Shown here in pieces: positions 25,878 through 39,700 of a stretch of 64,000 nt of DNA. The stretch is taken from the NCBI RefSeq assembly GCF_032854445.1, contig NC_088302.1, forward strand, positions 50,186,046-50,250,045. The letters run 5' to 3'. Within the stretch, counting starts at the first letter, position 1; every line of letters begins with the position of its first letter. This DNA comes from Liolophura sinensis (Eukaryota; Mollusca; Polyplacophora; Chitonida; Chitonidae). The notes below the pieces were generated by a model, which had not been told where the DNA came from, did not search any database, and worked only from the letters and a program-made list of their open reading frames with translations. The position numbers and the translations under genes are program-made.

Positions 25878-27002
25878 CTGAAACACAGTGAGTATATGAA
25901 ACAAGTGCATGTACACATAAATAGGCATTCATGTACATGTAAAAGCCACAAAACTACACAATTTGCAGGTATATCCCACAATGAAATCATTGACAGAAAG
26001 TTGTATCTATCTGACAAAGTCACTGCTGAAAGTTTTTAACACTCAACGAAAAGGACGATATGTATAATCAGAGTTTGACTTATTTTGTGGATTTGGGTTT
26101 TAGATTATAGTATAGAATAATTCACTTGATAACTACAATATGTTTACAAACAATAATGATTATGCTTTGACAGGTACATCTATATGACAAACCTCCTGAC
26201 AAAAAAGGCGTAGCTGAACCAGCAAGAGATAGATTTGAACTCTCAACCTTATTGGTCAAGCAGCTCTTGTACCACTAGGGGTAACTGAGGCAGAAATGAC
26301 CCGTAGCCACAGCTTGAAGATACATGTCAATGAGGTAAATGTTCTTCTGTAATAGTAAACTTAGTTCCATGTCAGATAGTGATAGCATTACCAGACTGCT
26401 CACAAAACACTACTACTGTAAGAACATACTATTATAAACTGGGGTGCAAATTACCTTTGGTGACAAAGGTACATGTAACCCCATTACTACAGGTCAAATT
26501 TAAAGATGTACAGCATAAAGAATAAAACCAGAGCAGAAAAGCATACAAAGAGTTCAGGTGCAAATAACAGGCAATTCCAATTATTCATTTTGAATGAAAT
26601 TAAATTTTGTATTTACCTCTCATTTTTAGGACTGCAGGCATATGAATGTAGGTGTAAAAAAATTAACTATCACAAATTTGGGGGAGCAAATGCAAATTTA
26701 TTGGAAAAAGTTCCATTGGAAGTGCATGAATTCGTTTTATCTAAATGTCTTTAGCATCAATGGCTTTTATCTGCTTTTGTGCTTGAACTCATTATATTTT
26801 GCTGGAGTAAGGGTTTTTGACTTACTGACAGACTGGATATGTAGCCACGGCCAGTCTGCGTTGACTTATCACACATCTCCACCGCCCTTTTCTTCCTCGG
26901 CATTATAATGTAATCAGAGTTACTGCTGTTCTGTCTGGACACTTGTAGTTTCTCACTGGATGCTGTTTGACCGAAGATAAAGTGCGCTATAGTGTACATT
27001 CT

Positions 27003-27248
27003 ATTTGTCTTCTAGTTGGTTAGCGTGCTAGCGCAGCATAATGACCCAGGAGCCTCTCACCAATGCGGTTGCTGTGAGCTCAAGTCCAGCTCATGCTGGC
27101 TTCCTCTCCAGCCATACATGGAAAGGTCTACCAGCAACTTGCGGATGGTCCTGGGTTTCCTCCCACAATAATGCTGGCAGCCGTTGAATAAGTGAAATAT
27201 TCTTGAGTATGGCATAAAACACCAAAATCAAATAAATAAATAAATAAA
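27003..27248 (+). mobile_element. SINE type 1, near full length
   Basis: The head TTGGTTAGCGTGCTAGCGCA and B-box-like GAGCTCAAGTCC precede a body with GGTTTCCTCCCACAATAATG and a tail TATTCTTGAGTATGGC, then (AAAT)n. It lies just past gene B's last exon. Confidence 0.88.
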
Positions 27249-27571
27249 TGTTGGTCTATTGTGTAATATTTTGTGACACTTCTTTTCAACCTGTCTCTGA
27301 GTTGTAAAGTGAGATAACAAACAAGAAACAGTTTAACAAAACTGCAGTTGTAAGAACTGTCAGTGGCACATAATAAAACTTAATATCTGAGCAGTTTCAA
27401 TTCATTGTTAATTGCTTGGTATTATATTTATTCAACATTCTGTGAAAAAACCTTTTGTGATAAATTTTGTACACTTAAAAAAAAATATGAATGTATATGT
27501 CTGAGATATATATATATACATTATACAATTAATCAGTGCATTCCTGAGTCTAGTACTACTGTCAGAAGAAT

Positions 27572-27771
27572 CTATTGCTGATAGCACTCACAATTATAGA
27601 GGGATGCATTACACTGAGGATTGCTATAGGCATGTTGTAAAATGGCTCGTTGACGTATGTTGTCATAGTGTTTACGGCTGATTGGAGAGTTCAAATTTGT
27701 TGACCCTGTCAGCAGACTAGACTCAGATAAACATCCCGTTCTCACACCCGTCGTCGTGAATTCCACTCTCT
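27572..27771 (-). CDS. Gene B probable terminal exon: distal C-tail
   Basis: Acceptor GTTTCAG above 27771 is in phase 1, matching the donor at 28592. The joined codon is GAG and the tail reads [19 protein letters not shown], then [18 protein letters not shown], ending NCECYQQ with TAG at 27572. A second good donor (T|GTGAGT) lies near the end, so a further exon is possible. I recognise no domain. Confidence 0.68.
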
Positions 27772-30700
27772 CTGAAACATCCCAATAAAAACCAAAATTT
27801 GGTAAAAATAATAATAATAGATTTTTATATATTCCTTTAACATAAATTTATTTATCTGTTTATCTGATTGGAATTTAGCACAGTACTTACAGTCAGTTTT
27901 ATGACTGGATAAACCTAGAATGCAGAGAGTAAATTACCGCCTTGAATATACTATTAACAGTGAATAGATGAATATACATTTATCCTGTATAAGACAAAAA
28001 ATTTTCCGTCTTTCAGCGGACAGTAACAATCACATGAGGTATATTCCGGTATCATGCAACTGAAGCCATTTGCATCTGTTGACAAGGTTATAACTCTTTG
28101 TTTGGCACTGCAGCAGCATTACACTTAAAACAACTATCTAAGTCTAATCCCAATAGTGCTACTTGTAGCAGAGACCCAACTTTAAATTCCAACATATTGA
28201 AGCATAATGCTGCCTCACTTAATTATCTTGAGGAATCTTATCTTTCAAATACTGAACACAAAAGGATGATGTAATTAGAAGCAATTTGGCAAGAAAATAA
28301 AGTATTCATCATTATTATACCCATAAGGAAGGTCCTTTGTAACAATATGCTAATGCTCATTTGCATAGTCTAACATCTGTTGAAAAACACTTGTCTTCCA
28401 CCAATCTACCATGTGCATATCTGTACATACATGTCACATCAGGAAAACTTCATCAGTAACTTGCCAAAGGTCAATGGTTTATTTATTTTTAATTTTTGAG
28501 CATGACATTAAGCAACAATCAAATGAATAGCAAAAAGAGCTCAATAATGAACTACAGTCTTCTTAACTGCAAGTTTGAGGTCTGCATTCACCTGTGACAG
28601 TCTCTATAGAGCTGACTCCCAAGTCATGAATAGGTTGATTGATGAGGGCAGTGACAGTTGGCATGTACTGGATGTCCCAGTACTTCCCCAGAGCTGGACC
28701 CCAATCTGTGTCTGCTTGATAGCTAGACTTTATTTTCTGTAAAGTCAAACAGACATTGCTACATGTAAATCCATCAACTGTTTCACACAGTATCTAAGAA
28801 AATGATGTGACAATAAGCCATAATCATTCACTCATTCTGATAAATTGTAACTTAGCTTTACACTCTTTGCTACTCTAATGAGATACTTATTCTGTTACTT
28901 TTTGTTCTCTGATGAGATACTTATTCTGTTACTTTTTGTTCTCTAATGAAATACTTATTCTGTTACTTTTTGTTCTCTAATGAGATACTTATTCTGTTAC
29001 TTTTTGTTCAGCTAATAACCCAATGATTCAACAGACGAGCACATGCACACCTCATTTCTTCCAAATTTTGGGACAGGTATTAGTAGTGTTAAAAGAAGAA
29101 TATTACATTTCTTTTATAATACCAGTCTATTGGAAAAATAAAGATATGAGTATGTTGTTCCTTAGATGGTCATCCCGTGTGAGAGAAAAGAAATTCAATA
29201 TTACTCCTAGAGTTACATATATGTTGGCTAAAAAGAGCAGGCGGGGTGTCCAGATTTCAGAAGAAACAGGGTACATGCAAGAACTTTGTTGATATGCTGT
29301 GGCAAAGCAAAACAGTAACTGCTTGGTACTGTAGAGTATCTGAACTGTGCGATACTGCTCGAACAGGTAAAAAAAAAACAAAAAGAAACAAGCAGTACTG
29401 AGTGGCAATTGCTCAGTAGTTTAGTTATTTATTTATTTGATTGGTGTTTTATGCCGTACTCAAGAAAATTTCACTTATACGACGGCGGCCAGCATTATGG
29501 TGGAAGGAAACCGGGCAGAGCCTGGGGGAAACCCACAACCATCTGCAGTTTGCTGACAGACCTTGTGTTGCTTGTGTTCTTTCTATACCTTAGGCACTAA
29601 TCTTACATCAAAGAAAATGAATAATAAAACACACCTGTAAGAAAGTTCCTTCCTGGGAAACGATTCTATACACCATGTAAAAGGGGATGGGCAGCAACGG
29701 TACAATGGTCAAGCAGAAACCTACAGCCTGAGCCCAGGGCGGAAAGATACGCAAGCCAAACTTTGCTGGAGCATAGTCCACCATGGCAAATATCAATATA
29801 AACTGAAACAACAACAGGTATGAGAAATGATGTTTATTATCCTAAAAGAATTCACTAAAGACTTCCGAGGTGGCAGTTAGAGGAAGGGAAGGACAAATGT
29901 ATTAAACAAAGAAAACATTATTTTTCTTTATTTTAACTGGCAATTATAACACGAATTTCTTTTGGCTACGTAGAGGAGACATTTTACAGGACTGTTCGGG
30001 GATATCGCAATCAGGGATATCATGATCTCCACTAAGCTACTTGCTTTCATATCCATGGTGCTGTCTCACTATAAAAATGATATCAAAGACAACGTGCACC
30101 ACTTTTTAACTACTATAAACCAATCTTCAACCTTTTCAACCACTAAAGCACTTTTTCAGTGGAACTGCATATAATTACATAATCATGAAAATGGAACCAA
30201 ATCATTCAAGATGAAAGCTTCATAAAACTGTGCAAATTATTTCTATACGCCCACAGTTCTCTCAGTCTTTCAAAATATTAGTTGCAGAGGCAGTTGAAAA
30301 GGTTGCAGGATAACTTCTTTAAATGAAAGGAGAAGGCCTTGCATACAGCATGAAATTCATGCTCAACAGCAAGACTGACATGCTACCAAACACACTATGA
30401 GTCCACATGTCAGTCGTAGTATTCTAAAGAAAATCTGAAGTCCATATAAAGGATGCAGGTCAAGTGTACTTTACTCACCACAATGACCAAAGGGCTGATC
30501 AAACACCACATAATCTTCCACCACAGACTGGGCATCTCACCCACCATCTGCATGATGTTCAACCGGAACTTGTTCACCCCATACAGATAACACAGGCCTA
30601 AGCACATAATGATACCAAGGACCATCACTGACCAGCCAGCCAAGTACTCGTCCATCAGCTGTAGCCAGTATATACCTCCCTGCAACACAAAATACACTTC

Positions 30701-33700
30701 AGCTGTAGCCAGTATATGCCTCCCTGCAACACAAGTTACATATCAGCTGTACCAGTAAATACCTCTCTGCAACACAGATAGACATCAGTTGTGACCAGTA
30801 TATACCTCCCTGAAACACAAAATACACATGAACTGTTACCAGTATATACCTCCCTGCAACATACACATCAGCTGTAACCAGTATATACCTCCCTGTAACA
30901 CAAGTTACACATCACCTGTTACCATTATATACCTCCCTTCAACACAGATACACATCAGTTGTAACCAGTATATACCTCCCTGCAACACAAGTTACACATC
31001 AGTTGTAACCAGTATATATCTCCATGCAACACAGATGTACCCAGTATATATCTCCCTGCAACACAAGTTACTTATTTATTCATTTATTTGATTGGTGTTT
31101 TACGCCATACTCAAGAATATTTCACTTATACAATGGTGTCCAGCATTATGGTGGGTGGAAACCGAGCAGAGCCTGGGAAAAAACACAACCATCCGCAGGC
31201 TGATGACGGACCTTCCCACGTACGGCCGGAAAGGAAGCAGCATAAGCCAGACTTCAACTCACAGCGACCACATTGGTAGGAGGATCCTGGGTCATTGCAC
31301 TGCGCTAGCACGCTAACCAACTGAGCCACGGAGTTAAACATCAGCAGTACCCAGTATATACCTCACTGCAACAAGTTACACACCAGCTGTACCTAGTCTA
31401 TACCTCCCTGCAACACCAAAATACACATCAGCTGTACCAAGTATATATCTCCTTGCAACACAAGTTACACATCACCTGTAGCCAGTCTATACCTCCCTGT
31501 AACACAAACATACATGAGCTGTAACCAGAATATACCTCAGTGCAACACAGATAGACATCAGCTCTAACCAGTCTATACTTCCTTGCAACACAGATCCACA
31601 TCAGCTGTACCCAGTATATATCTCCTTGCAACACAAGTTACACATCAGTTGTACCCAGTATATATCTCCCTGCAACACAAGTTACACATCAGCTGTAACA
31701 AGTATATACCTTCCTGCAACACATACACTTTAGCTATGCCCAGTTTATACCTCCTTGCAACATCACTCACACAACAGCTGTAACCAGTATATACCTCCCT
31801 GCAACACAAGTTACACACAAGCTGTAACCACTTCATACTTCCCTGCAACACAAAATACACATCAGCTGTACCCAGTATATATCTCTCTGCAAGACAAATA
31901 CACATCGGCTGTTACCAGTACATGCCTCCATGCATCACAAGTTACACATCAGCTGTAGCCAGTATAAACCTCCCTGCAACACAAATATACATGAGCTGTA
32001 ACTAGAATATACCTCAGTGCAACACAGATAGCCATCAGCTCTAACTAGTCTATACTTCCATGCAACGCAGATCCACATCAGCTGTACCCAGTATATATCT
32101 CCTTGCAACACAAGTTACACATCAGCTGTAACCAGTCTATACCTCCCTGCAACACAGATCCACATCAGCTGTACACATCAGCTGTACCCAGTATATATTT
32201 CCTACAACACATACACACCAGCTGTACCCAGTCTATACCTCCTTGCAATACCACTCACACAACAACTGTAACCAGTATATACCTCCTTGCAATACCACTC
32301 ACACAACAGCTGTAACCACTATATACCTCCCTGCAACACAAGTTACAAATAAGCTGTAACCAGTTGATACCTCCTTGCAACACTGATACACATCAGCTGT
32401 ACCCAGGCTATACTTCCTTGCAACACGTTACACATCAGCCGTAGTGAGTCTATATCTCCCTACAACACAGGCACATATCAGCTGTAACTGGTATATACCT
32501 CCCTGCATCACAGATACACATCAGCTGTAACCAGTATACACTTCCCTGCAACACAGAAACACATCAGCTGTAACCAGTATGTACCTCCCTGGAACACAGA
32601 TACACATCAGCTGTAACCAGTACATGCCTCACTGCAACACAGATACACATCAGCCGTATGTATATCCCTACAACAGAGGTACACTTCAACTGTAACCAGT
32701 ATATACATTTTGTACCTCCCTGCAGAGACAGATACACATCAGCTGTAACCGGGTATATACCTATCTTCAACAGATATACAACACATCCGGTAACAAACCT
32801 GAGTGGTGAGGGGCAGACCAAGCAGGTAGAGCAAACAACAGAGGAAGAGTAACATCCACACTCGTCGTCTCTTCAGCAGTGGCATGTTCTCATCAACGAT
32901 GGCTGTTACGATGGTCTCTACGGTGGTTATCTGTGTGCTCAACCCTATCATGCACAGCATCAGGAAGAACAGGACAGACCAGAGCGGGGAGATCGGGAAC
33001 CTGGATATTGCTTCAGGGTAGGCAATGAAGGTAAGACCCACATCTAAAATGTAAGAAAAGCCACAATTTTTCCTTGTTCTTATGATCAGAGAGCCAACTG
33101 GAGATGTGATTCACATAATGACATCACCAAATTTTCACACTGAAAATACCAGTTTTTAGAGGCACTACAGGCTGTCATATGTTAGCACGTTCAAACATAA
33201 ATCCCATTAAATGAGAGGAGATTTATTTGAAATTGTCAAAATACATAGGTTACTTTCCTTTTCAATGACTTACCTCTCTTGAAGGTAGGTGTCTATCTTT
33301 TATTTCAGTATCAAAACCTATGACACTGGAAAATATTGCTGTTTTGATACTTGTCAGTTTCAGTGTTTCAATGTCAGTTTCGCAAATGCACAGGAGCCAA
33401 ATGCAATGATTCAAAAGTAGTTAACCTTTCAGGAAACTTTACCAGTGGATTAGTCACCGCTGATCACTGTGGTAAATTCCATCACGCCAATACTTCCAAC
33501 ATCACTGAATAGTTGAACTGATGCCTTCGTGAATATTTACAAAGTTTTTAAGAATACTTGCAAATCATCACACACCTTTTTCCAGTAACAAAGATTTGGA
33601 ACTTTTTGAAATGGTCATTGCTTAAAAATCACAAATCAAAAGACAATGAATGCAAACACAATCACATTACAACATTAATTTGTAACAGTTCGCCACAAAG

Positions 33701-36700
33701 TGTGAACAGGGTTTCAAATTGTGTTTGCTTGCAAAAGTTTACAATGCTTTAACATGATAAGACCTGTTGATAATGAGTCAGATGTCTCATTCACACTTGA
33801 CACTGACACATGTACATGAATCGGGAACATTCTCACTCACCAGACTGTATGACATTCTCAACTGTAGTGTTCAGCTGTTTCCCCAGAACCCCAATCATGG
33901 AGAATACACTAAAGCCAGCCAGCACGCTCATGAGTGTATCTCCTAAGCATATGATCAAAGCATCCCTGTAAGAGATGGCAGTACACCTGTATGGGCATTC
34001 ATTCATCACAGTTTAACCAACAAGCAGGTATTAAAGTACAGGTACATCATATCCCTGAAGAAATCCAGTCTGAAACTGCCAGTGGGAATACCAGTAGACT
34101 GAAGCAGATATAGAAATGATTTACTTTTTCAATATTCCTTCATCAAACCAGGAAAAGTAAACTTTTTAATTATATGCTGTAAATTTTCAACCTTTAACAA
34201 CCACTAAAGTCCTTTCCTCAGTGGAATTCATGCATATAATTCTTTTTGTAAATGATGCTGAAAATGATTTGTTTGTGTCTTTAAAAAGGCCAGCTTCATA
34301 AAAAGCCAAGGTGTGTAAATTCTCACCTATATATATTATTCTGGAATTTGTTGTAACTGGCTAGTGTAGAGAGGCCACCCCAGCAGACGGAGAGAGAGAA
34401 GAAAATCTGGGCGGCAGCATCGCTCCACACTCTGGCTTCCCCCAGCAAGCTCCAGTTTGGCGTCACGTAGTACTTGATGCCATCCAGGTAACCATCCATG
34501 GTTGTACTCTGAATGAGTAGGGTGAGGATGGTCAGGTACGGTACAATCACGATCAGGTACATCACCTGGAACAGTCAGAAACAAGCATACTGTGTTACTG
34601 TAATACGATGACAAATTGAACACGATGAAAAATACTTTCACTTTCATCATAGAACTATTCGTAGAAGTGACTTAGTGTGAATGTGACATTTTGCCTACCT
34701 TGCCAGATGACTTGATACCCCGGACCAGGAAAATGAAAATAAGGGTCCAGGCGAGTAACAGAGTGAGAGCAAGCTTCCACTGGATGTGTCCAAGCTCACC
34801 GATAGTCCCAGATATGTTCAGGATGTACAAACTGCAAAAACCACAACACATTGCATGTATCTAAAACAGCCGTGTATCTTTCTCTCTTTTGATTTAAATA
34901 GGTGGTAAGTGAGTTTTCAACATTTTCCAGTACTTGATTTATGACAGTGGCTGATTAAAGAAGGACTGTCCCAGTTATGTTACTTCTATTACTGCCTCAA
35001 TAGACACCACACATGACACCCCAATCATTTCACATTGCAAACAGACTGATTTCTTATTGTACAATAGAATATTAGGGAAGAAATTTTGATGTATGGGTGA
35101 AATTTGAGAACAATAGTTAAGGTTAATGTATAGGTATAGATACTTGCAGGTGCATACAAGACTCACTAGAAGAACTCTTCACTCGGGGTATTATAGCGAA
35201 AACCATCCTTGTGCAGTACTGATAGTGTGTTGTTAGTCGTATTAACAGACCACTGAGTACAGAACGGGTCAAAGCCATTTGGAGTGATGTCCCCTGAATA
35301 CTGTTCTGACATGTTGTAAGATGGCTGCTGACTGGAGTTTGTTAATGACGTGGAATCTGCAGAACAGTTTCCTGGCAACAAGATATTGGCATTGCACCCT
35401 GAAGGAAGGAAGAGAATATGAAGCTAATCATTTCACATTTATTTTAACAACATATGTTTACATTTAAGATTTCATTTGAAAGTGTTGGCTGCTTATAAAG
35501 GATAGAAAAGAAAAAAAAAATACTGCAGAGCTGGTTTCATGAAAATATACAGAATATTGAAGAGGGTATCCCATTTTGCAAACAATATTTTAAAATCTTT
35601 TTTGACAACTTTGAAATTGTCATTGTACATATATGTATGAAAAACACTATGTAGAGTATAATGGACTGTAATTCTTCAGCCTCTTTGCATGTTTGCAAGG
35701 TGTTTAATTCAAACATATTCTGTCGACATTATTCTGTGTAGACTGATAAATCTACTGATAAAAGCCTAGGGGAGTTTGATATATATAATAATGACATCTT
35801 TATTTATCGAAGGGAGCTCAGTGAATTTATTATCCAAGGTTTTTATCCAAGGCCTTAGCAGAGAAAACAAATATATAGGACACAACTGTCTTGCAACTGT
35901 CCCAACCAGCAGAAGTAAGGTAGTGGGAGACGGCCCATTACCGACCCCTTCCTACCCCTTCCCCTGCTGGCTGGAACCCTCTACGCACATACAGAGAGAA
36001 ACAAACCAAGTGAGTGGGAGATGGCCCCTTTCCCATCCCCCGTTTGGTCTGAACAATGCACATGTGTGCAAAGCATGCTACAGGGGCATAGCCTTATTTA
36101 AAGATTTTCTTTAATAATTATAATAATGCATCTAAGTATAACTGATACTCTGAAAGCATAAGTACATGTATATTTTATTTGTTATCAGACTATAAGTGTG
36201 ATTTTAAGTAGCATGATTGAAAGCTTGAGAGAGAAGGGCTTCTTTTATGTGAATAAGGTGGATACGTGGATATCATTACCTCATGATTTATCTGATTTGT
36301 GTTTTATGCCGTGCTCAAGAATATTTCACTTATACGATGGTGGCCAGCATTATGGAGGGAGGAAACCAAGCAGAGCCCGGGGAAACCCCACGACCATCCC
36401 AGGGTTGTTTGCCAGACCTTCTCATGTGCAGCCAGAGAGGAAGCGGGCATGAAACTCACATTGACCATACTGGTGAGAGGCACTAGAATCATTGTGCTAT
36501 GCTGGCACGTCAGAGGGGTGTCTCAGTATCATTGGGACGCCCTATTCTGACAAAATAACATGGGAGAAATAGAGAAAAGAAGAGAAAATTGGAAATGAGA
36601 TGGCCTGATTTCAAATCTAAATCTACACTGGCAAGCTAACCCCTTCGGCTCTGGAGGAACCATAATGCTCTGGGTGACTTACATACAGTGTTCCAGGTAT

Positions 36701-39700
36701 TTTTGCAGGAGATCCATGGGAGCTTGCTCGTCATGGAGGTGAACAGATAGAGGAATGACCATGCCACTACCATGTTGGAATAGAGGCTCACTAAGGCAGA
36801 GATTATCACCATGGAGACACCAACACCTGGTAAGCCAGAAAATAACCAATATTTCTATTTTCTAATTAAAATAGTATTATATTTTGCATGGAAAGTACAG
36901 ATTCAGAAGTAGTTTAGTACTTTGTATAAAAATTCACTTTCTGTAAATCACTGAAGATTTCAAGTACATTTTTAAAAATAAGGAAACCACAGAGGCATTT
37001 CAATGAATGGTTTGTGTCCAAAAGCTCATTTATCTATGAATCTATGATTAACTTTGGTAATGGAGCTGTTTACGGATCATAAAAAAGGGCTTGAACAAAA
37101 TCACATGTAAATCATGCCATAGGCATAAGAGTACCTTTGAGAAGAGGAACAGACTTCCACATTGAGATAGGCCCCAGGCTGGCATACTGCCCAAACGAAA
37201 GCTCCATGAACACCAGGGGTATGCCACAGAATATCAACATTGTCAAGTATGGGATGAAAAATGCTCCTGCCAAAAAAACACACAAAGATGGCTACAGTTA
37301 TTGACTCATGCTAGTTACATCTACAAAATCAGGATTCCTATCAAAAAATATTTCTGCATAAAAAACAGGAATACTCATTACACTAAATTTAGTCTGCACT
37401 TTATCAAGCTAAATTATTTAAGGTTTAATGTGATTAACTAAATTATTTGACCAACAAATGTGTTACCAGACCACCATATTGACAGTGCTGTCTCAGTGGA
37501 AAGATATACTGCAGACACCATAAAATTGTCTGTGTTGGACAAAATAAAAAGGTTGATTTAAATTTTATTTTCATTCTAGTTTTGGATTTTTTAGAGTTGG
37601 TTCACACATAAAATGCAAAGTAAAACCAATTTCGCTTTATACAAAATGCCAAGCAGGAAAGTACATGTGTTAAGTTACCGCCTGAAGTTGAGGAGTTCAA
37701 GCTGCATGATCAATAAAGATTGAAAGTACGATTTAGAAGAAACTGATCTTAGTGTTAATGGAAGCTTATTCGACTAGTTCTGAATAAATAATATGATAAA
37801 TTTGTTTTATTCAATGGTTTGTGGAAGGCTAGATAGATGTGATATGGATTTAAAATTTCTTGTTTGATTAAACACGACTTTAAACTTACAGTAATAGTGT
37901 CTGTGGAATAAAAGTATAACTGCCATTTTCAGTTGGCAAAAAAACGGTTGGGTATGGCAAAGGTGGCCTCATAAAGTAATTGTTCTAATTGCTCTTTTTT
38001 GAACTGTGGAGGACTAATCAAGTACCCATGAAGTACCCATTTCAACAGCACTTCAATAGAAGCGCGCCTCTGAAGTGCATCCAAAAATTGCAAATGATAC
38101 TTCCAGGGTGCTTCACGAAGTGCCTTAGGAACGCCATCAAACTAATATTATGCAGCGCACTGGAAGCCTCTCTGGAGCACACAGGAAGCCCCTGTGGAGT
38201 GCACATGAAGCACCTACAGAGTACCGTGTACCTGTCGAATTTCCATTTCTTTCCTCACCACTTCTGTCTTCAAGATCTGGAACCTTTTGTTCAGATTTCT
38301 TTAAAACATGGAGGAAGTCACCTTCACGAAAAGTGTATGACAAGGTTCAAAACCATGTAGAGTGACTGTTTGTTTGCAGAGAAATTGCATCCTATTGCTA
38401 TTCTATCACTTTCATGTCCACACTGCCGTGTCCAGGTAGTGGGCCTCGACATCTTACATGGTGTTGTATACAAACTACATAGGTTTACCACTCACCTTTA
38501 CTTCGTATTATCATTTATGTTTGCATTAACCAATTTAGTAGGTTTTCCAAGAGAGTTTAAAGGTACCCAATAAGTTAACTTACATTACTGAGAAAGAATC
38601 CTGCAAATTTCTATGTTTATACAGCCTTCAAACACTTTTTACCAGCAGAGCTTGATCTATTGAGAGTCTCAAGGAAAATGATACTCCTCAACAGAAATTT
38701 CTCTGAACAAACACCACAGGCCAAATAAAAATTCCCTAGCAATGTAGTATGTACTGCTTTATATAAATAATTTTGTGCACATACATGAAACAACTTATTT
38801 AGAAGCTTTAATTTAAACCGCTAAACTGAAAATGGAAATACGTTTATCTTTAGTTGTTTTAAATAGATGGGACAAACGGCGCTATGCTCCATGCGGTGTT
38901 GTACTATCTCGAGAAAAGATAGTACAATGATGACTTTACCCAGCTTCCAAAGAAAGGTGTAACAGGACCAGCTATCTAGTGCTTATACTAGCTGTAGCAT
39001 ATGAGGAATACCCAATAGCTCAGATCATAGAGAGCTGGACTAACAAAGATCCGATAACAAATCCCGAAAAGTGAAGCAGCCACTTTTTAAATGGAATCTG
39101 CAAAATTAGTACATCACTTGAACACCCGGTATGTCACTTGAACACCCAGTACACGTCACTTGAATACCCGTTACTCGTCACCTGAACACCTGTGATCCAC
39201 TAGCCAACCAGTGGGTACTTAGGATAAATGACCCTCGGCAAACGATGGAGCCAGTGTTAAATCACAATTATTACCTTCAAAGTCTTGGCTCTGAAGACCT
39301 GACTTGATATTGTACTCTCCTGATGTTCCTCAGTTCCATCACATGCTCTGAAGACCTGACTTGATATTGTACTCTCCTCATGTTCCTCAGTTCCATCACA
39401 TGCTCTGAAGACCTGACTTGATATTGTACTCTCCTCATGTTCCTCAGTTCCATCACATGCTCTGAAGACCTGACTTGATATTGTACTCTCCTCATGTTCC
39501 TCAGTTCCATCACATGCTCTGAAGACCTGACTTGATATTGTACTCTCCTCATGTTCCTCAGTTCCATCACATGCTCTGAAGATCTGACTTGATATTGAAC
39601 TCTCCTCATGTTCCTCAGTTCCATCACATGCTCTGAAGACCTGACTTGATATTGTACTCTCCTCATGTTCCTCAGTTCCATCACATGCTCTGAAGACCTG

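Larger units (their letters stand above)
35399..36682 (-). other. Gene B intron before the EL2 exon
   Basis: It holds a dispersed segment at 35671-35750 (an inverted copy of 58715-58795), family X copy 2 (35885-36030) and a SINE type 1 (36278-36530). The remainder is unremarkable. Confidence 0.75.

Noticed and set aside
26215-26285. tRNA-like TTTGAACTCTCAACCTTA segment (similar scraps near 48300-48365 and 56575-56640)
   Set aside because: They probably contain old tRNA-derived SINE remains, but are too short and diverged to call as elements.
27003-27075. tRNA gene
   Set aside because: It has A- and B-box-like words but no foldable cloverleaf that I could support. It continues into a SINE body and tail.
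37989-38360. 123-codon open frame in gene B's first intron
   Set aside because: It has no splice or homology support; the sequence has local GAAGT/CACC-type repetition and frames overlap on both strands.
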